The notes under the pieces: model-generated
What the model was told of the DNA's origin: nothing
Database searches by the model: none
Seen by the model: only the letters and a program-made list of their open reading frames with translations
Translations under genes and position numbers: made by a program
Assembly: GCA_001599915.1 (NCBI GenBank)
Contig: BCIG01000001.1
Location: 806,001 to 870,000, forward strand
Direction of reading: 5' to 3'
Length of the DNA: 64,000 bases
From: Symbiotaphrina buchneri
Taxonomy: Eukaryota > Ascomycota > Symbiotaphrinales > Symbiotaphrinaceae
Shown here: positions 58,189-64,000 of the stretch, one piece after another
Numbering within the stretch: the first letter of the stretch is position 1
Layout: the number at the start of each line of letters is the position of its first letter

Positions 58189-61004
58189 TCACGCCATGTC
58201 TAGTTTTGAAGCAGAGCTTTTTGAAAAAAGGAACGGGATTTTCTCTCGGTGTTCTTTCAGCACAGATAGCAAAACATTGTCGTCCACGAGCTCTTCAAAT
58301 TCCGCCTCCTCGAGGTCCAGACAACTTCTAGTGTCGATGTGTCTGTATTGCATGAGGGATTGCATCTTTCCAGCGCTTGATCTTGCACGCTTCGCAGCAT
58401 TGGCATCTTTGATTGCCTGCTCTTGTGCGGCCATGTCAACTTGGTTTCCTCGAAGCAACTGAGGAACTTCGGGAAATTCATAATCGCTAGACTCTTCTTC
58501 GTCCAGTGTCTCCTCTCCTCCTGTTTGTAGACTGGCGGTCATATCAGGAAGCTCGCCTCGACCGCTGCAGCTACATCCGATAAGGTCATGAGTAGCGCAG
58601 CCCGTCTCTCTTTCATCAAGTCTGAACAAATCCTTCAACTCTTCTCTCGAGAAAGCGCTTATCCCGCCCTTGTTGTCCATGACGCTTTCACTCAGACCAA
58701 GTTTAGTAACTTGTCTTTGCCAAATCTTTTCATCCAGTCCCCCGATCAGAAGCAGTCTATAGATCTTACAGCCTCTTTTTTGGCCGTCGCGGTGGATTCG
58801 CGCCATCGCCTGAAGATCTGTACTTGGATTCCAGTCCACCTCAAAAAGCACCAAGCGACTTGCCCCAATAAGGTTGAGACCGGTCCCACCTGATTTGGCA
58901 GAGAGAAGGAACACGAAATATTTGCTGGAAGGGCTGCGGTTGAAAGTATCTACAAGATCCTGACGCTTGGCGGATGGTGTGGAGCCATCCAGACGAAGGA
59001 ATGGCATTGACTTGGATGTCAGATGCACTGCGAGTAGGTCGAGAGTTGTTGTGTAATTGGACACTAGAACCACTTTCTCTTGAGTCGTCGTATGTAGGTG
59101 ATGTAATAGGCTGTCCAAAACAGCCAATTTGCCGCTCGACTGTATAGGTGAGGAGTGAAGCAGTGAAGGAGGAATTGAATCTAATAGTGCCGCTGTGGTT
59201 GGGTTTGTCGATTCTTCTGTTCTGGACTTGAGCAGGTGTGTAGAGTTGCAGACCTTCTTTAAGATTGTGATAAGTCGGAGGCAAGCCTCTGAGTTTCCAA
59301 GCGCTGCATTGAAGATCGGAGATTGGAGTACCGCGCGATATGTAGCGGCTTGATCGACAGTCGGGCGGCAGAAGAGAATATAAACAGTCTTTGGAGGTAA
59401 ATACTTCGAAAGAATATCGGCGGTCCGACGAAGTATAAACAAGTTCGTCTGGGAAGCAAGCTCCTCACTTCGAGCTTCCCCTTTTTCTACCTCTTTATTG
59501 GACGCATCCGGTTGTCGGCTTTTGACGATGGGTCCTTCGAAGTTCCTCTTGAACTCTGTGTACCGTCCTAGCAGGCCGGGATTGACGAAGTCAACCATCA
59601 TGAAGAACTCCGAAAGATCGTTCTGGATTGGAGTTCCAGACAGTATGATCCTCCTGGACGTATTCAAAGATTTTATGGCCTGCGCACTTTTATTCTGCGC
59701 CGTTTTCAAGCGGTGCCCTTCATCAGCGACAACGATATCTATACCCGCTCCTTTCTTCAGCTCTTCTTGTACGTTGCGCAATCTTTCATACCCGATGATC
59801 ATCACGTTGTAGCTTTTGCCCATTGTGAAATCCGTTATTCGTTTCTTAGTATCGTCAGCGACGAAAACGCCGATTCTTTCATTGCCCAACCACTTTCGGA
59901 ACTCTTTTCGCCAGTTATTGATTAATGTAACGGGACACACAATCAACGCTTTCTTGATGACTGGATCAGCACCAGCAATCGGATTTTGCTTGAGAAGCGT
60001 CCAGATGAGTGCGATCGTTTGTAAGGTCTTTCCCAATCCCATCTCGTCTGCAAGGATTGCTCCTTCTCCAGGAAACGGTCTCATTCCCATGACACACTCA
60101 TACATGAATTGCACACCTTCTCGTTGATGCTGTCGAAGGTTTTTGCTCAGTATTGGATCCACCACAACATCAACAACCTGCTTTCCGCTCGGGAGGTGGT
60201 CCGGGCGTCTCATTACAATTGCGCCGGGCTGGCTAGGGTTGTGTCGTGGAACAGGCCCGGTACCCTCTCTTTTCGCCATGACAGTTTTGACTAAGAGAGG
60301 ATTCTTAAAGGCAGACTTCATAGCAGTAGTTCGAGGAGCCGCGATGTTGATTGGTTTGTTCAACTCGCCCATTTCTTCATCTCTTTTCTTGATGCTCACT
60401 TTGAGAGCAGCTGACCTTTTCACAACCGGCGTAGGTGGCGGAACCGCTGGTTTCAGAAATGCTCTTCCAGCAAGATAATCCTGTTTTGATATGATATCGT
60501 CAACTTCGACGTCTTTGCCGCCCACCGTGAGCGACGACCCCGGCAGTAGCGGACTGTTACAGGCCGTCCGTCCCATGTCTTTCCCGGAAATATCTTGAAG
60601 ATATGCATATCCTCCTGTGACAGAGAGAATTCCATCACCGTCCCAAGTTTTGTGCTTTTTGGCTGTAAACTTGCGCCTGTAGTGGTCTCAACACAAGACT
60701 TGCCAAGATATGACGATGCTCACCATAGTACTCGATAATAGCCTTCGAAATCACCATCTTTACGCTTCAGGGGGCCACTGTTGACATCAGGATCCCTTAC
60801 AGTGAGCAAAGGTTTCCTCGGCACGACTAGTGGAGGGCCGATGTGCTGGGACAGTCCGGTTGCACTTGTGCAATCCGAACTATTTTCATCTTCTTCGGAG
60901 AGGCGCTGTCTCTTGGTTGGTCGAGCATCGGCCGTCGTTTGGTCATTTGCTGCAGGTTCCTGGGTCTTCTTCAACAGTGGAGGCCGGAAAGGCTTCCAAA
61001 ACAT
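58189..61004 (-). CDS. RDH54: Rad54-like recombination ATPase Rdh54/Tid1 (RAD54B)
   Basis: The CDS is complement(58189..60676, 60724..61004), 922 aa. The N-terminus (residues 1-93) is polar with a Lys/Arg-rich stretch; the splice restores [21 protein letters not shown], characteristic of Rdh54. SWI2/SNF2 motifs are all present: ADEMGLGKT (I), CPVTLINNWRKEF (Ia), ADEGHRLK (II), SGTPIQN (III), SAKSGGTGLNL (V) and QAMARIHRDGQKR (VI). The chromodomain-like and bromodomain parts of other Snf2 enzymes are absent. Rdh54 translocates on duplex DNA, helps Dmc1/Rad51 strand exchange and removes Rad51 from undamaged chromatin. The frame ends in KLDMA followed directly by TGA; the sequence there is GC|GTGAGT, so a further small exon after a 50-nt intron (acceptor TTTAG near 58144) is possible. 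It is head-to-head with the NIPA gene. Confidence 0.93.
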
Positions 61005-62207
61005 GACTTAAAGCGTCGATTCAAGGCGCGAAGAGCTTGACACAGTTGCCACGCTTCTATGGAGTCACAAATACCCACTGCGGTAGAGATCAGGGTTCGT
61101 GGGGAGGCGTGGTCCTCGGTAACGCGATGCCTCGGACACGAACGCGACACAAGATCATGTGACCAATAATGACCCCTGATACGGGCTAGCAGTGGTTTTT
61201 CAGATTGCGACCCGATAATCAGTTACGTTGCCATGCTTCTCCATCTCCGCATTTCACAATAATGGCATTCTCTTCCTCGTATGTCTCTTAGGATGCGGTC
61301 TCCGCCAACTTGCTGTCCACAGGCTCTTCTCCCAGCATGGCAGCCAAGGCTGGTGAACATTTCACCTTCAGTAAAAAGCAATTATTAGTGGTTTGTCATT
61401 TCTACACGGTCACATCAGTGCAGAAGCAGACATATAGTAAGGGATCAAATAGCTGCGTAAATCTCAACGGACAATGATGAGGATATAATTTTCGAGAAAT
61501 ATGGAGGAATTTGCCATGGACCATTGGCCTACCCCTATCTTCGCTCCTTTTTGTCTCACGTATTCTTATCCCGTTATCATTGGCCGACTGGGTGAGTGCG
61601 TCAGCCGTGCATGCAGGGGGAAGATCGCAAAACGCGACCCGGGGGGCTAAATTAAGCAAAGCGAGAAAGACAAGCGGGAACGGGCCACATCGCTCGCTGG
61701 TGGGCCCAGCAGAGCCAGGTCACACGCATCCACCACCACCACCGAAGAATTGTTGCGACTCAAGAAAAGACCCCAAGTCTGCCTCCTCCATCGCCCCCGG
61801 CCCACGCGCATACACAACAGGATTGAACAGGGCTCGCCCTCTCGCCCACAGTCACGTCCGGCATATCACATACTACTGTCCAATCGTTCGGCGATTCGGA
61901 CCATTCCCTCCTCAGGAACCTCGGCTCCTGTTACCCAAGGGATTACCACAACCTCCATCTACTGCGGCGATCCTGACAGTCACTCGTTCATCGGACTCAG
62001 TTGGTTGTCTTCTGCGCTGGCCGCATAGTGTAATGCTTGATATCGGCAGCGCTACCGTCACACCTGCCATTGGACTTTGAGGGCATTCTCAACCATAGCG
62101 AGAGCATCTCACATGACTACAGTTACAGAAGGGCAATTGTCGCATACATTTGATTCAGTGCTCGACGCGCGTTAATTAACCAGGAGTTATTCTTCAAGCG
62201 CGTCAAG
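61005..62207. promoter_or_regulatory. Divergent intergenic region, RDH54 / NIPA-like
   Basis: This 1.2-kb spacer between two head-to-head genes includes a 189-codon plus-strand frame (61511-62080) that is Pro/Arg/Ser-rich, without known domains or codon-like bias, and probably belongs to the NIPA 5' leader. A 10-bp palindrome GTTAATTAAC lies at 62171-62180, 28 bp upstream of the NIPA start. No known factor site is claimed. Confidence 0.5.
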
Positions 62208-63783
62208 ATGGTGGAAGATAAGTACGTCAGCCAGTCCTTGACACCAATCCCGTCGTGCCGCTTGTGGCCTATCGTATGATTCAACCATACTGAATTCTGG
62301 CAGATATATCGGCCTCGGCTTAGCCGTAACTTCTACAATGGCGATTGGTAAGAGTTATTGTGAGCCCTTTTCGATTGCCTAGCCTAATTGCAGTTGTAGG
62401 TACCAGCTTCGTTATAACAAAAAAGGTTCGTCAAACGCGAATTCAGTGGCATTTAGATGTCGTGTCTGCAACTATTGCTGAACTTCAGTTAGGGTCTGTT
62501 GCGAGCACAAGAAAGACATGGCTTCGAAGGAGAAGGATTTTCATATCTGCGAAACCCTGTGTGGTGGGGCGGTATATCCACACGTATGTGCGCCTTGTGT
62601 CACTCCTAGGACAATGTGTTAATGATGGTAGTGGTCATTGGAGAGATCGCAAATTTCGCCGCATACGCCTTCGCGCCAGCCATATTAGTAACCCCTTTAG
62701 GGGCGTTAAGTGTATTGATTGGGTGTGTACTTTTGCCCTCCTTTACTCAACGACTCGTGCTTACTATCCAGGGCTGTTTTGGGCTCATATTTTCTTCATG
62801 AAGAGCTCGGCACTCTTGGAAAGTTGGGTTGCGCCATATGCCTGATTGGATCAGTCATAATAGTTCTACATGCGCCTCCAGACAAGGAAGTTCAAACAGT
62901 GGATGAAATACTGAATTATGCGATACAACCAGGTCGGAGAATTCCTATTCGGGAAAAGAACACTGCTAACACCTTGTAGGATTCTTGTTATACTGCATAG
63001 CGGTTGCGGTCTTTGCCAGCGTCATGATATACAAGGTTGCTCCGAAGCATGGCCGGAAGAATCCCCTCATCTACATCTCAATCTGCTCAACCGTGGGATC
63101 TGTGTCGGTCATGTCGATCAAGGCTTTTGGCATTGCCCTGAAGCTGACCTTCGGCGGAAACAACCAACTGACCCATCCTTCTACTTACGTCTTTGCTATC
63201 GTCGTGGGTGTCTGTATATTGACACAGATGAATTACTTTAATAAAGCATTGAGCCAATTCTCCACATCAATGTAAGTTGACCGATGGTTCTGGCAATGCA
63301 AAGCCTAACTTTGGCTGCAGTGTAAATCCTCTTTACTATGTGACTTTCACGACGGCTACTCTTTGTGCCTCGTTCATCCTCTTCCGTGGGTTTAATACCA
63401 CGAACGCAGTGAATACCATCTCGCTTCTCTGCGGATTCCTGGTCATTTTCACTGGAGTCTATCTTCTCAATCTATCTCGCGGTGATCCTGACGGGAGAAA
63501 GTTACTGAATGGCCACGTCGATGATGCCGTTCCCACAGACGGAATTGCCGGGATCCATACACGAAGGAGCATGCAGGCTCGAAGAAGCAGCCTCGATCGT
63601 CACCGAAGAAGCGGGAGTGGTGGGTTCATGGTGCCCTCAGACCGGGAAGGTCTCATTCATTCATATGATGAGGAAAATGGGGGGTTCGGTCTCACTGATC
63701 TTGCTGAGGAAAGTGACGAGGACAATGATACGGGAAAAGAGCCATTGAATCATTCGAAAGGGGCAAATGGGACAGCGCATTGA
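62208..63783 (+). CDS. NIPA-type magnesium transporter (DUF803)
   Basis: The CDS is join(62208..62221, 62304..62347, 62400..62425, 62493..62583, 62632..62722, 62772..62932, 62980..63271, 63321..63783), 393 aa in eight exons, with all phases closing. Exon 1 is 14 nt, exon 2 is 44 nt and exon 3 is 26 nt. Family marks are [84 protein letters not shown] and [12 protein letters not shown]. Nine membrane spans are visible within residues 5-310, followed by a hydrophilic acidic tail with [11 protein letters not shown]. Family members carry Mg2+ into cells, and related fungal proteins are annotated as NIPA-like. The exon 4/5 acceptor at 62631 was chosen over an upstream TAG because only it keeps [11 protein letters not shown]. 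Confidence 0.9.
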
Positions 63784-64000
63784 GTGGCTTTCCCCATGGG
63801 CAGCCGCTTGTACTTGAACGTTCAGACACTGGTCGTTTGGCGACACTTTACAATGGGTGGTCTATATCACTGGGTACTGCATGGCATTGGGGGAGTTTTG
63901 ATGGAATACATTTAGTACAGTATGTTTATACGGATATGGTACCCCCTGACCTCGAGGCACGGAGAAGGAAGCCGCATGGATCGCTTTGGGCATTGTGTAC
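63784..64000. other. 3' flank of the NIPA gene, window end
   Basis: No coding region is visible in the last 217 bp; it probably includes the NIPA 3' UTR. A GC-neutral spacer with no repeats was seen. Confidence 0.5.

Noticed and set aside
61511-62080. 189-codon open frame upstream of the NIPA gene
   Set aside because: The composition is Pro/Arg/Ser-rich, resembles translated leader sequence, contains no recognisable domain and lies directly in the divergent promoter zone.

Overview
The window looks like a euchromatic piece of a filamentous ascomycete genome (Pezizomycotina). The evidence is protein genes split by short introns (mostly 45-130 nt, with GTANGT donors, CTAAC-type branch sites and YAG acceptors), a lone dispersed 5S rRNA gene, and fungal-restricted families (DUF3455, DUF1857, DUF8004, Bni4). 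I reconstructed 17 protein-coding genes, most with full exon structures derived by joining frames at consensus splice sites and checking that reading phase closes. There is also one 5S rRNA gene and one intron-bearing tRNA-like gene. I saw no convincing transposon, virus-like element, CRISPR array or secondary-metabolite cluster.

Layout, left to right: a DUF8004-like protein (+, cut at its 5' end); a VPS3/TGFBRAP1-like CORVET subunit (-); a Golgi CASP/COY1 protein (+); a secreted DUF3455 protein (+); an FAD monooxygenase (-); a tRNA-like gene (-); a conserved one-TM fungal protein often labelled pathway-specific nitrogen regulator (-); an uncharacterised protein with an N-terminal J-domain-like segment (+); a DENN-type LCHN/DENND11 protein (+). 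Then comes a 6.4-kb gene-poor block holding the 5S gene, followed by BNI4 (+), LHS1 (-), a DUF1857 protein (-), an ARL3/ARFRP1 GTPase (-), a multi-pass membrane protein (+) and a FYVE-finger protein (-). After a 2.3-kb gap come a long-chain alcohol oxidase (+), UTP10 (-), NRDE2 (+), RDH54/TID1 (-) and a NIPA-type Mg2+ transporter (+).

Many of the genes act in membrane traffic or the secretory pathway: VPS3 at endosomes, COY1 and ARL3 at the Golgi, a DENN protein, a FYVE protein, LHS1 in the ER lumen and BNI4 targeting PP1 to chitin-synthesis sites. Others are nuclear housekeeping genes (UTP10 for rRNA processing, NRDE2 for RNA surveillance, RDH54 for recombination). I see this as ordinary mixing, not a functional cluster. 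The points most worth a second look are an apparent 2-base frameshift in the alcohol oxidase at an AT repeat, the odd anticodon loop of the intron-bearing tRNA, the J-domain orphan, several very small exons, and a recurring GGTACC/TTAAGG palindrome family confined to intergenic DNA. I did not find a clearly new biological system.
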